NCBI GenBank assembly: GCA_949358305.1
Contig: OX442324.1
Coordinates: 5,027,575-5,091,574 of the forward strand
DNA: 64,000 nt
Direction: 5' to 3'
Origin: Strigamia acuminata
Lineage: Eukaryota; Arthropoda; Chilopoda; Geophilomorpha; Linotaeniidae
Positions 53,289 through 64,000 of the stretch are shown here, piece after piece. Below the pieces are notes generated by a model. The model saw nothing but the letters and a program-made list of their open reading frames with translations, had not been told where the DNA came from and searched no databases. The number at the start of each line of letters is the position of its first letter. The stretch's first letter is position 1. The position numbers and the translations under genes are program-made.

Positions 53289-55891
53289 CTAAAATCTGTA
53301 TAAACTTTGCATCAATTTGTGTTTGGCATTTCCACAAGCCTCCATAGCTTTGTTGGGTCTTTTTTTTTTAATATAAAAAAAAGAAATAAAATAAAATAAA
53401 TTTTTTTAAAAAAAAAAAAATATTAAATTGAATTATTGAAAATATTTCCCAATACCTGGATAAAAACAGCTGAAGAACTTCTTTCGTAATTCTGGAAAAA
53501 TATGGTTGACGAACTACATGCTCCAAAACAATGAGAGGTCCCATTAAATCGGTTATTGGTTTGAATGCTTTATCTTCACTCTGCAAAAACACAAAAAAAA
53601 AACAATCGATCATGTTCACTGTTCAATAAAATGTGTGGTTTTTGTTTACTTTAATCAAGCCTAATTGAACAAGAAGAGAGTTTGATAGAACCGACAACTG
53701 GCCCTTTTTGTCGGCCAATTCAAAAACGTCACGCAAAAGCGTATCTGCACACTCAAATGCCGCTAATTGAACTTCTTCGTTGTCTAGTGACACGCAGCCA
53801 GATATTTTCAAAACTGTTTGGATTCTTCGATCAAAATCAAGGTCGTTCTGAAATCACAATGAACACCAAAATGAGTATTTCCATTTCGTATTTTTTGTTT
53901 TTGTTTTTTTACATTCACTTCTTGCACGATTAGACAAGATCTATTATTCCCCAACGCTAAAAATTTATCTGTTGTTGGTGACTCGAGAAATTCTTTAGCT
54001 GTGACCTAAAACAAAAAATTGTGGAAAAAAAAATAAATAAATAAATAAAATTATGTTTTTTTTTTCAATTTTTTTTATTCAAGAAAATCAAACTGACAAA
54101 AATAAACAAAATTTTTCTCTCCCAAAATCTTGATCTTTGTATCAAAAGTAATTTCTTTTCTTTTTAAAACAATAAAAATGCCTGGAATTTTTTTTACACA
54201 GCCAACGATGAAAACGAGGCCATGAGCTCTGCGATTTCACATTCACTCTGAAAAAATAGATAACCAAAAGTAAAATATGTGTCGCATGTCAGATACAAGA
54301 ATCAAGATTATTCTCCGCAACAAACAAACCAAAAAACTCAACAGAAAAAATAAGATTGAAAAATAAACCTGAGTTGCATGAATGCTGGAATTTGTTTTCT
54401 TCGCCGTGGAATGAATTGGAATTTCGATTTCGTCGACTGGTTCTAAATCATCGTCAGGATTGCATGAATCATCGTCGTCGCCGTTAGCTCCTTCATCCTC
54501 ACTGAAATTCATAGTAAAAACAAACATAAAACATCAATAAAACAATGAAAATACAAAATACTACCTCAAAGAGCCCAAAACCCCATCCGGCAAGATTTTC
54601 GCAAACATGTCCTGCACTTTCTTCGAACCCTCAATGCCGAATAAATTTCCATCTAAATCGACTTTAATCAAATTCTTCTTGTTCTTCAAGCTGTCTAAAA
54701 TAACCAATGCCGTATCGGTTTGGATTTCGTTAAAGCCGACATGCAACTCCTACGTAAAAAAAACAAAAGCAAATTATTAAGTACTGTCAAAAAAAGAACC
54801 GAATTTACTTCGAGTTGTTGGTGACGATCCTTAATTGCCGAAGCAATTAAAGCCGCGCCAGCACACCGGAGCAGGCAATCTCCAAGGTTTATCACTCGCA
54901 GCTTAACCAACGAGGTAATTGAATTAGCAATAGCTCGTGCCCCGATTTCAGTGGCTGTGTTGTCGTTCAGATTGATCACTTGCAGATTTGGATTGCTGGT
55001 AAAAGCGTTGGCAAGAGCTGCGATGCCTTCATGATAAATTCCGTTTTGCGGCATCGACACTTCTTCCAATGTGCCTGCAACCTTAACCACACTCATTTTT
55101 ATCTCATCGTTTTTTTTAAAAATTGCTTATTTCATTTTTATACTTTGAAAAACTCGGATAACGCCACAGCTCCTTCGTTTTCGAGTCGGTTTCTGCCACA
55201 AACAAAAATTCGTAGACAAAACACAAGCTTAGCGTCCAAACACTTTTTGTGGCATTTTAACAACGTATCGGCTAACATCTGACCACCATTAATGCCCAAA
55301 CCATTGTTGTTGAGCCTCAATTTTTGCAACTGAAAACAAGTTGAACTTTCGATCAAATTCTGAATGCCTTTCACCCCAATGGGACCGAACGCATTGTCGC
55401 TCAAATCGAGTTCCGTTAATTTAGCGTTGGCTAGGATTAAACCACCGCTCAAAAAATTCTAAAAAATGTAAAGAAAGAAAATGTAAAATTCAGTTTGATT
55501 CGATTTGTTTATTCATTACTAGAGCGTCCGGAATTTCTGTCTTTAGTCGGCCCGTGAAGAGGTCCTTCCACAACGCCCGTTTGAATTCCGGATGCGATTC
55601 CAAAGCCTTGGCAATGGCCTTCGCCGCTGTTACGCCTAACGTGTTACCCTCCAAACTCAAAGCAGTGAGTTTTTTGCAGTTATGGATTGCGTCTACGATC
55701 TCCTGAGCTGTGGAAATAAAATGAGTCAAACGAAAGAACGTTTTTTCGACCGTTCGACAAATGGTTCCAATCTCACCATCCTTTTCAGAATCCAATTTAA
55801 GTCCTAAACCGGCAAAATTTAATTCATCTGAATCATTAACCGAAGCGTTTGCTAATCGCTCAACGACGCTAGCTATGTCGGAATTGGCCAT
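53289..55891 (-). CDS. RANGAP1: Ran GTPase-activating protein 1
   Basis: Stimulates GTP hydrolysis on Ran at the cytoplasmic side of the nuclear pore, maintaining the transport gradient. LRR domain: LTALSLEGNTLGVTAAKAIA, FTGRLKTEIPDAL (catalytic loop), LTELDLSDNAFGPIGVKG, LRLNNNGLGINGGQML, VCGRNRLENEGAVALSEFF, EVSMPQNGIYHEGIAALA, VINLNDNTATEIGARAIA, VINLGDCLLRCAGAALIA, VDLDGNLFGIEGSKK. An acidic linker follows (SEDEGANGDDDD), then the C-terminal domain with the sumoylation site as Ile-Lys-Ser-Glu (LGLIKSEDKAF), used in animals to dock on RanBP2. The last exon (53289-53359) encodes PNKAMEACGNAKHKLMQSLYRF. A 69-base in-frame intron lies in the first long ORF (about 55711-55780). Confidence 0.95.
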
Positions 55892-56152
55892 ATTTATCGA
55901 TAATTATACTTAAAATTTCGTAGAATAAAAACAAAGTTAGCGCGCCAGATTCAACTGAATAGTATCGTACACTCCACTCGGGATGTGGCCGTTAAACCAG
56001 TTCCCACAAAGCAAAGCGCTACGATAATGAGAACCAACGAACGAATGAGTACGTGGTCACGCGGTGTATTAGAATTCCTCGAGCACTTCCCTCTTACGGC
56101 GGCCACGTAAACTATTATTTCTTCTCAAGCACACGTGCGACTGTCTTTAGCA
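55892..56152. promoter_or_regulatory. Divergent region RANGAP1 / DDX18-like
   Basis: 261 bases between opposite start codons. I looked here for the missing helicase half of the DDX18-like gene (Walker A, DEAD and SAT motifs) and found none; short frames have no similarity. It therefore acts as a shared promoter, or the short exon at 56153 is spliced to an unseen distant exon. Confidence 0.5.
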
Positions 56153-57128
56153 ATGGAACAGGTAAATAGCTTTTTCTGCATTCATTTTCACGAACAAGTA
56201 ATTAATAATGTTTGTTTTTTCCTCATTCAATCAGGGTTACGTCGTTGTAAATTCGGAGAACCACTTTTTGTTGCTGCATAGTCTCTTGCGCAAAGTAATC
56301 GCAGAGAAACAGAAAGCAATTGTGTTTTTTAGTTCGTGTCTTTCGGCCAAGTACCACTATGAAGTCTTCAACTTCATGGACGTTCCAGTTATAACCATTC
56401 ATGTAAATGTTCCACGTAATATACACCAAAGTGTTCGAGGTAAATTAACACTTTTTTTGACTCGTTTATTTAGGGAAAGCGAAAACAATCGAAGAATGTC
56501 GAGACGTTTGACGAATTTTCCAATTCAACAACGTCAATATTGTTCTGCACCGATGTTGCAGCAAGAGACTTGGCTATTCCCGAAGTCGATTTGATCGTTC
56601 AGTTCGAACCGCCCGACGATTCGAAGGAATACCTTCAAAGAGTTGGCCCGACAGCACGAGGAAAAGGACGCGTAGTTCTCGTTCTGCGACCGGAAGAACT
56701 CGGCTACAAAGCGTATTTGAAAAAGGCCAAAATCACGCTCAACGAATACGAGTTGTCGTGGACTAAAATTCGCAATATTCAGACCCAGGTACAAGCGAAT
56801 TTCATTCACGGTTACATAATAAATACGATTAATTTTCTTTTTTCTCTGCTAGCTGGAAAAACTAATCTCAAAAACGTATTATCTTCACATTTCCGCCAAA
56901 GAAGCGTACAAGGCTTACGTTAGGGCTTACAGTTCGCATCGACTGAAACACATATTCGACATCGGCACATTGGATCTGAAAATGGTTGCACTATCGTTCG
57001 GATTCAAAGTACCCCCCTTCGTCAAGCTAACCGACGTTCCCAGAAAAAGTCCGGGTCAGAACGAACCGCGTGCTAAGAGGAAAAAATTGAATGTAAAATC
57101 CGTGAATAAAACGCACGTAAAGAATTAA
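56153..57128 (+). CDS. DDX18/Has1-like protein lacking the N-terminal helicase core
   Basis: Four exons join in frame: 56153-56161 (Met-Glu-Gln), 56235-56402, 56474-56788 and 56853-57128, about 255 residues. The protein matches the second half of the nucleolar DEAD-box helicase DDX18 from EQGYVV onward: IVFFSSCLSAKYHYEV (motif IV), LFCTDVAARDLAIPEVDLI (motif V), QFEPPDDSKEYLQRVGPTAR (motif VI), then the DDX18-specific C-terminal signature SAKEAYKAYVRAYSSHRLKH, IFDIGTLDL, ALSFGFKVPPFV and a basic tail. The RecA1 domain with Walker A, DEAD and SAT is absent. In motif V ARGLDIP has become ARDLAIP, and in motif VI HRVGRTARG has become QRVGPTARG, removing the arginine that senses ATP. The frame and splice sites are otherwise intact. 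This suggests a truncated duplicate retained as protein rather than a dead pseudogene, but it cannot be an ATPase. Confidence 0.8.
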
Positions 57129-57433
57129 AAAAAAGAAAAAAAATACATATATTCAGCAGTTCAATATTTTTTAATGAGAAAATATTTAAAAATTCAGTAT
57201 ATCTAATTCAATGACATACCTATTTACAATTTTTATATAAAGCAACTTTTTAAAAACAAAATGATGAAAAAAAAAAAACACTTAAAAGTTAAAACGTCAC
57301 TCTTTTGGCACACAGTATAACCTCCCATAGCATCAACATTAATCGAATCCAATAAAGTGTTTTCGAGATTCTAAACAAAAAAAACAAACAAAAAACAAAC
57401 AAACAACAACTGGAATGTCGCCACAAACGACTA

Positions 57434-60400
57434 TCAACTTCTCGCCTGCAGTCCCTCGTCCCTCTTGTGCCTCTGCCTCTTCCCATCACTGTTTAAAATA
57501 CTCTGTTCTGGACTCTTATTGGCGGACAATTTCAAACGAGTAGGCCTTTTATTGACGCCACAATTGAGCGGAATACAATTCGCGTCGTACTCTTCGTCCC
57601 TTTTCCACAGAGGAGATTGTGGATCTTTGCGCAGCTTCATCACCAGCCTTGGCGACCGATTAAGTTCGCCCTCGTCGACCGGTGACGACGGAGGCGTGAC
57701 ACTCCCATTACATCGCGCCGCCTCATCTTTCGTTCTGCTTTTCGTCGACATTTTGGGTATTTTATAACCTTTCAGCGGAGTATTTGAGAACAAAGTCTGT
57801 CGAACTTTGACACTCTCCTGTCTTGCTTTCTCTCTCAGAGGACTCGGAGTGTCTTTTTTAACCTTTCCGTTCTTATCCCCCGACTGATCCGCGCACGTGT
57901 GTGCACTTTTCAGCCCCCTCAGCCTTTCGGATCGACATTTGTTATCCGACAACACCTCCCCCTGCTCTTTCGCCGGTGTCTTCCCAAACTTATTCGTTAC
58001 TTTCAAATCCGACTGCGATTCGTTCGTACTATCATCGTCAAATATCCTCCTGCACCTGTTTTGTGCCGATTTACTCCTCGTTTCACTTTCACATCCTCCT
58101 TCGCTTCTTCGCAATTTCGCCTCTTGTTTCGCGTGTGTTTTCTCGTCAACTGCAACTGGGCTTTCAAGCTCGGGCGCACTCCGTCGCTGCCGTCCGTTGA
58201 CGTACGTTTTTGCATAGGGATTCGGTTGCTTCTCCACAGGCTTTCGAACCACCCCATTGGAAATCTTGCTTTTGTACGGTGTTGAGCTGCTTTCTTTGTC
58301 TTTTGGCTCCAAACAGCAATTCAAGTCCCACGAATACAGCTTATCGTAGATCGAATCGCCGTGGGACGCATGTACAATGCTGCGCTCTTCTTTCTCGGAT
58401 AAATGTTGAGGTACATTGAGTGCTGCGGCTTGCTTGTAAAATATCTCTTCGCGTAGCCGGAACCACTTGTTGTTTAGTTTTTCGCGTTTGTTTACCATGT
58501 AACACAAATTACGCACCTAGAGGGAAACGATAGCGCATTAATTCGTCATCAAATAAACAAAATCGGTCAAATTTACTCTTTCCAAGTCTTGTCTTAAGTG
58601 GACAAACATTCTCATTTTTGCGTGCAAATTGTCTTGTTCTTCGCGATCAAGTCCGTCGACCAACTCCCATCTGGGCGGAATAAGCGGTTTTCCATACGCA
58701 GCCTGTTAGAAACGACAAAATCGTTGCAATTCAAATATTCACTTCGCATTCGCAACGCTGCGATCGACTTACCGTTCGTTTTAGTTTCCAGTAATTTAAA
58801 ATAAAATCCACCATGTCTTCGTCCACGTTAATTGCGTTCACCACGTCTTTCGTTTTAACGTAATCCTGAAATTTTCCTTGAATTTCTTTTATCTTTTCGT
58901 CTCTTCCGTTCGCCTTTTCTTCAGAGTTCATTTCAAGTCTTGGTTTCGGCGCCTTTTTCTTACTCTTCAATTTTTTCTCGCGTTCCTCCAGGTCACTTTC
59001 AGAGTCAGAACTTTCCTCGTTACTTTTTTCCCGATTTTTCGAATGCTTAGGACAATAAGACTAAAAAAAAAAATCAAAAAATAGAAAATATTACGAATAA
59101 AAAATATTCAATTATTCCTTACTCTTAGTTTCAATTCGGTTCCTTTTTTATCTCCAAATATAGCCCCCATCTGCAATCCATTTTTAAACGCACAAGTGAC
59201 GTGATAAGCCGTTTTACACGTCTTAACTGAACATTGGATGCAGGCTCCGCTCCGTTCACGGCATAAACAACACACCAAAGCCCATCGACTTGCCTAAAAT
59301 AAACAAATACGATTAAAAACTCAACCAAATCACTTCGAAAATATGTTTAACTAACTGGTATTTGCGATATCTTCACTATTGGTTCCATTTTATCCACGCA
59401 ACCGATACCAGCTTCTGGTATCCACAAGGCGCAGCTCACGTGAGCCCATTTCTGTGAACAGCTAAAATTTCACCCAGAAAATCAATTAAATCCTATCAAC
59501 ATTTAAAACCAAAACAACACAAAACACTTTACTTTGTTGTTTTCATGGCTCCACCCTTATTAGGACACAATTGACAATTTGGTTTAACTCCCATTGCACA
59601 TGTTTTGCACATCCAACTTCCTTCCGGAATTTTAGTAATTCCGTAACAAGCTTGATGGACACATATATCACACGAGTCACAAAACACCATCTCGTTGCCA
59701 TCTTCCGTATCAGGCTAAAATATAAACAAAAACAAACAAATATTTACTTTTAAATTCAAAAACAAAACACAAAAAAATTTATTTAATTCCTTACCGATCG
59801 ACAAACATCACAAAGAACATCTTCGTCATATTCAATGCCAAGACCTGCGTGATTCTGTATCGCAGATTTCATGTTGTTATGACACTAAAAAAATAATAAT
59901 AATAATAATAAAAATAAAAAAAAACTGAAATTTAAACTATAAAAACCTGTTGCTCTATTTCTTCTATCACAGTTTCCATTACAGTTTCTTCCACGGGGCT
60001 CAATCCGAGCGCAGTTCGTTCCGAATTGACAATCCTCAACCACTGGACATCGCAATCATCCAAATCATACTGACACATCTTCTCAGCTTGGGCCAAAATA
60101 TTTGTCATTTGATGCGTTTCAGCGGTATAAAACTCGTCGTGCGTCGTACGAATTAACTTAGGCGGTCTACAAATGCACAATTTAAAATAAAAACACATTC
60201 ACAAACAAACAATTAACGCACAATTTAAAATTCCTCGATTTGTCTTTTTTCCTAAACATGCGGACAATGCCATCTGGTATTTCATCAGGATTGACAGGTA
60301 CTTGTACACCTTTCTCCCATTCTTGTTTCCACGCATCGCTCAATAACCAAAAGTCTTCAGAAGACAAAGGTTCGCTGTCGGGTAACTTCATTGCACTAAT

Positions 60401-61347
60401 CAAATCTTTACGGAATAGCTATTGAAAAATAATAATAATAAAAAAATAAATAAACATTGTGTTAAATGTGATTCCCGCATAATTCGAAAGTGGTTATTTT
60501 CACCCAATGTTATACGTTTAGATGTTGCGTGATAGTTAAAATGCTACTAGAATATCACGAAAAAATATTATCACTTTTCTGTAATCATTTTACATCACTC
60601 AACAGAAAAGTGCTGATTGCGGCCAAGGTAAGTTCAATTCAAAATACATAAGCCGACGTGAAAACGTCATTTACAGGTGTGTCAGGTCCAGAAAGAAAGA
60701 AAATTATTTTCTCAAGTGATTGGGTCCACACACAATGTCGTTTAAATCGAATTGATTCAACCACAAGCACCTTCAATGTAAAAATATAAATATAAAGTTC
60801 AGCTTGATTTATTTCCAGACTTCAGAATCAGAACTTGGATTCATTCAATTATATGCATTTTCCCTGAAACTAGTTTACGTTATATTTATTAGACAACTAA
60901 CGTAAAAATCTTACTGGGCTAAAATAACGTGCTAAGTTATTTTAACTCAACAAAAGTCTACGATTTCCACATTTTGGGTGGAAATAAACTTCACCGTATA
61001 AAGAATGTTTTGGGGGTAAAAAAAAATTAAATGAAACCTCGGCTGGCTGACTGCGTGATGTTGTGTTGTAAATAGTATGCGTTGGAATATCACCATACGC
61101 TTTCAATGTCCACGGACCTAATTAAATGAATAAAAAAAATAAAAATCATTTATTTACACAATCAAAGTAGAATATTATTAGTTCGCTACCTTTATCTTCA
61201 TCACTACTGTCGCTAAAACTTCTCTTTTTCACTTTTTTATCCGATAGTCCTAAAAATAAAATAAAATTAAATAATGCGATCAAAATACGATCATACAATT
61301 GAATTTACCTTCATCCAACTTAAGCTGCCGTTTGCCTTTCAAGGACA
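57434..61347 (-). CDS. JADE1: JADE-family PHD-finger scaffold of the HBO1 acetyltransferase complex
   Basis: Scaffold bringing the HBO1 (KAT7) acetyltransferase to chromatin; the Drosophila relative is rhinoceros. About 12 exons; the first (61304-61347) encodes [14 protein letters not shown], followed by the Ser-rich [16 protein letters not shown]. Conserved blocks: [38 protein letters not shown] (EPC-like), [31 protein letters not shown] then [20 protein letters not shown] (PHD1), [35 protein letters not shown] and [21 protein letters not shown] (extended PHD2), [30 protein letters not shown]. The large last exon (57434-58516) is a Lys/Arg/Ser-rich, probably disordered tail ending DEGLQARS. 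The symbol is for the family: vertebrates have JADE1-3 and invertebrates one gene. Confidence 0.95.
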
Positions 61348-61626
61348 TTGTGCTCGAATTTGTGGAGAGATAAAATATATAATCAAAAATAAGTATAAAC
61401 CTGAAATCAAAGAAGATAAAAGAAATAAATAAAACCGTTGGAGATGCCCATCACTTGAAAAATCCAAATAAAGTGTCTCGTCGTCACAAATGAGCACCTT
61501 TAAATACAAACTACGGAAAATTCCCAAAAGTCTGTCACATTTACGGCATAAATACAAACTAAGCGTGGACAATGTGCCGAAACGTGGGGCGATTTTGATC
61601 ACAAAATCACCGAATTCACCAAGCAA
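61339..61626 (-). CDS. ORF overlapping the JADE start codon (possible uORF)
   Basis: 95-codon ORF immediately upstream of JADE on the same strand. Its stop codon overlaps the first codons of JADE in another frame. The sequence (FGTLSTLSLYLCRKCDRLLG, KVLICDDETLYLDFSSDGH, then a hydrophobic end) has a balanced composition for such AT-rich DNA, but I do not recognise it. It could be an inhibitory upstream ORF, an exon of an alternative JADE N-terminus, or chance. Confidence 0.3.
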   Translation of the reverse strand: MLGEFGDFVIKIAPRFGTLSTLSLYLCRKCDRLLGIFRSLYLKVLICDDETLYLDFSSDGHLQRFYLFLLSSLISGLYLFLIIYFISPQIRAQCP

Positions 61627-63104
61627 ATGGTCATCATTAGGCTTAGTGTAGATGGCGTCGTTATTCGACGTTCAACGAACGTGCCCTTGAAATTTTGTAT
61701 GTACAAATTAGGTAGATGGTCATGTTCTTCTTTAATTAAGTAATTTCAATTTTTTTTTCCACAATATTTTGTTTGCGCAAACAATCTCGCAAAACACGAA
61801 TGAAAAAAAATAAGCACAAATTGACGTATCGTCTCCTAAGGGGTCGACTGAAATGTGCAGTCTTTTGCTAATTTCCGACAAATTTTTCTTGAAATTGACT
61901 CACACTTAACTTCACAGTTAGGTGCACTGAATTACTGAGCAAACATCCTGAAAAATCATCATATACGTGGACAAAGTGACATGGTTTGCATTAAAATTAC
62001 ACGATGCAATAACGTTTGGCGCCATTACAAATTGCATAGGACGAAACCGAGTTCGAAATAAAAATTTAACCGGTCGTGACGTAATAATTTATAAACGAGT
62101 GCAGGTAAACCGTAAAGTGATGAGGTGAGAGCTATGAGAGCATGTCTGTAGTGCTATTCAATTTTCATGATACAGATAACCTCCCATAGTCGTGATAAAA
62201 ATACGAAGCAGCAAGTGGATCTAGTTTGGAACTTGGAGTCGAGATTCGAGGCTAGCTTTGACTGCCGCCTCGTGGGAAAATGAATAATTAAAAACAAATT
62301 GGTCCGTGGATGGAACCGCCGTATTTTATACTTAATGTTTTTGGCGGTAATAATAAAAAGTACATTTAAACGCTAAAAATCACTTTTTTCACATTTAAAA
62401 GAAAGTTTAAACGATTATCAGATCAAATAGACCCCAGAATATATCCCAAAAAAAAAAAGAACGTTAAATAATTTAAATTCAAAACAGAAAAAGAAGTAAA
62501 CAAATAAATAGAAATTGATCTTATTTCAAGTCTAAAAATAAATTTAAAAAAACTATAAAAAGATTAAAAATGCAATTCATTGAATACGTTTGTCACTTGA
62601 TAAGATCTGCTTAAAGACTTCCAGAATAATAAATAACATAAAGGCGTTTCACCAGAAATTGTACTCTGAAATCTTAATCAAATAAGTGATAAATAACGGA
62701 AATTGCATTAAACACCTGAAGAAAAAAAAGGAGTCGTAAAAATATAACTGGTCGACAAGATAAACAAAAAAAAACTCAACTGTCACGTTATTTTATATAT
62801 TTAATCTACGGGTAAAACCCAACGACTGAGATTAGTTTTTGTTATAATTTAAAATTAATTGTTCAACAGATAAAAATTAATGTGTATAATTTTTCTTTTT
62901 AAATTAAATCTCATTTTTATTTTGGATTCACCAACGTAGAATTGAAGAATTGTGCTTATATACAGTGTCATGGTACAGTCATGGTAGTCGCTGCATAATC
63001 ATTCATTCTTCTGATTTTTTTTTTGTTATGAATATGAGTTCAGAGAAGTTGGTGCTTTACGGGTAACGTAACAGGTATTTAATAAGAAAGAAAAATAAAA
63101 AGAA
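61627..63104. other. Intergenic, no gene recognised
   Basis: Includes the JADE upstream region at the left. Mostly AT-rich with a slightly GC-richer part near 61825-62290. No conserved frame or RNA gene was seen. Confidence 0.4.
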
Positions 63105-63356
63105 ATGGATGACGCAAGGAAGTTTCCACTGGAAATAAAGCCTCGGGCTACTAAAACTGAAGGTCATCAACTAATCAAACATGGAGGAATGCACAATACA
63201 AGGTCACGTGATTCGACAAATGTCATCGCCATTTTAAAACGACTTAAACCAAAAAAGAAAATTAAAAAAAAAATGAAAGATAAACTGCTCCACGCAAAAA
63301 AAAGACAAGTTTTAATGACAGAACGACAGAAAATAATCAAAAAATTAATGAATTAA
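63105..63356 (+). CDS. Small highly basic protein, unrecognised
   Basis: 83-codon ORF starting MDDARKFPLEIKPRATKTEG. The last 40 residues are mostly Lys and Arg (LKRLKPKKKIKKKMKDK, then KKRQVLMTERQKIIKKL), predicted as a charged helix with nucleolar- or RNA-binding character. The first half is less biased and has ordinary codon use (HQLIKHGGMHNTRSRDSTN), favouring a real gene over an A-rich chance frame. A possible upstream exon around 63036-63072 could not be joined. No family recognised. Confidence 0.45.
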   Translation: MDDARKFPLEIKPRATKTEGHQLIKHGGMHNTRSRDSTNVIAILKRLKPKKKIKKKMKDKLLHAKKRQVLMTERQKIIKKLMN

Positions 63357-63758
63357 TTTAATTAATTAATTTTTAAAAAAAATACACATATATATATTTT
63401 TTTTTAAAAATTTAAAAACAATTTAAACAAAATAAGCCGAAATAATATTTTTCTTTTTCAAATTTAAAAAAAAAAAATTATTAAAACCAAAAAGTAAAAA
63501 AAATAAAAAAACCAAAAAAATAAAATATTTTTTTTCTTTTTCCAACTGACTAGAAAATAAATACGTTCTAGTATTTAAAAACTTCACCGTCCACCTACAC
63601 AAAGTTTTTTCAGATGAAGAGGTCAAAGGTAATGTCCTCATCCACCCCCTCAGTAAAACAGGTTACCCGGGAAGCGAAAAACGAGTTTTGAAAATTGTTT
63701 CAACCAGCACAGTCCCACGAACGACCAATCAAAACCGAGTTTAAAAATCGTACGCACT
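63357..63758. other. Intergenic region with a DR1-type nuclear-receptor motif
   Basis: The left part is A/T homopolymer sequence after the small basic ORF. AGGTCAAAGGTAA at 63620-63632 is a DR1-like direct repeat, the kind bound by HNF4, RXR or COUP-TF/Seven-up receptors, about 300 bases upstream of the last gene's ATG. A CCAAT box lies at 63724. Confidence 0.4.
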
Positions 63759-63789
63759 CCATATAAGGAAAGGAACGCCGATGACGTCA
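63759..63789 (+). promoter_or_regulatory. CArG box plus CRE promoter module
   Basis: CCATATAAGG at 63759-63768 is a perfect serum-response-factor CArG box and also includes a TATA-like core. TGACGTCA at 63782-63789 is a perfect palindromic cAMP-response element. Only 13 bases separate them, and they lie 136-166 bases upstream of the ATG at 63925. Such SRF plus CREB pairs mark immediate-early, signal-induced promoters in animals. Confidence 0.65.
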
Positions 63790-63924
63790 GCTAGAGATGC
63801 CCCTAGGCGGAGTCCCAATTGGTAGCGCGGCGTTTCATTCATAACCGCACTGGTCCCGTCCCGCGTTCCCTCATTCACGCGTTTGCACTGCATTCGGACT
63901 GGCGTTTGTGGACCGAACCTCCTC

Positions 63925-64000
63925 ATGGATAGAGGACCTTGTGTCATGCCGGATAACGATGTCTTCGATGATGACCAAATAGTTCCAGACTGTACACTTC
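63925..64000 (+). CDS. 5' end of a gene running off the window
   Basis: ATG at 63925 opens a frame still open at the last base: MDRGPCVMPDNDVFDDD, then QIVPDCTL. The local composition is much less AT-rich than average, as in coding DNA, and a strong promoter module precedes it. An acidic start fits a transcription factor, but 25 residues are too few to identify it. The start could be the first of two in-frame ATGs (63925 or 63946). Confidence 0.55.
   Translation, partial: MDRGPCVMPDNDVFDDDQIVPDCTL

Noticed and set aside
57897-58285. Plus-strand ORFs over the JADE last exon
   Set aside because: Antisense to a 360-codon minus-strand exon joined in frame to the conserved JADE core.

Overview
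This window is animal nuclear DNA from an AT-rich, compact invertebrate genome. Every recognisable gene is split by GT-AG introns, most only about 45-110 bases long. The gene set is metazoan: APC/C, WASH complex, RanGAP1, JADE, TRIM2/3, ALKBH8 and SETD7. Keeping SETD7, TTC32 and a RING-bearing TRIM2/3 next to a CYP4-like P450 fragment would fit an arthropod or another small-intron invertebrate. I cannot name the species or settle the phylum from the sequence.

Layout: 1-9.4 kb is a dense block of housekeeping genes on alternating strands: SETD7-like methyltransferase (-), ANAPC10 (+), TTC32-like (-), THEM6-like (+), ALKBH8 (-). From 9.4 to 25.3 kb is a gene-poor, repeat-rich accessory region. 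It holds a candidate TATA-driven first exon, two arrays of a 51-bp minisatellite in opposite orientation, an orphan P450 5' exon, short terminal-inverted-repeat elements, a near-perfect 0.97-kb palindrome with tRNA-like Pol III promoters in each arm, and a 52-bp tandem array. From 25.3 to 43.1 kb are a small membrane-protein ORF and a complete TRIM2/3 gene (-), whose large introns and upstream region carry hAT-like and pogo-like elements, a 5S-rRNA-derived fragment and further inverted repeats. From 43.1 to 61.3 kb is a second dense block: WASHC4/SWIP (-), dCMP deaminase (+), cyclophilin-40/PPID (-), ZFAND2 (+), RANGAP1 (-), a DDX18-like RecA2-only protein (+) and JADE (-). The right end holds a small basic ORF and the start of a gene behind a CArG-box plus CRE promoter.

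Functional groupings: PPID (Hsp90 co-chaperone) and ZFAND2 (proteotoxic-stress AN1 protein) share a 173-bp divergent promoter with two inverted CCAAT boxes. dCMP deaminase and PPID end tail to tail with only 19 bases between stop codons. RANGAP1 and the DDX18-like gene are head to head, as are SETD7/ANAPC10 and TTC32/THEM6.

The points most worth following up are the DDX18-like gene (no RecA1 core, altered motifs V and VI), the tRNA-like palindrome, the oppositely oriented 51-bp minisatellite arrays, the 5S-derived fragment, the polyproline tail on WASHC4, the rewritten N-terminus of SETD7, and the CArG/CRE promoter at the right edge. Exon coordinates were read by hand from splice consensus and homology recalled from memory; no alignment or search was run.
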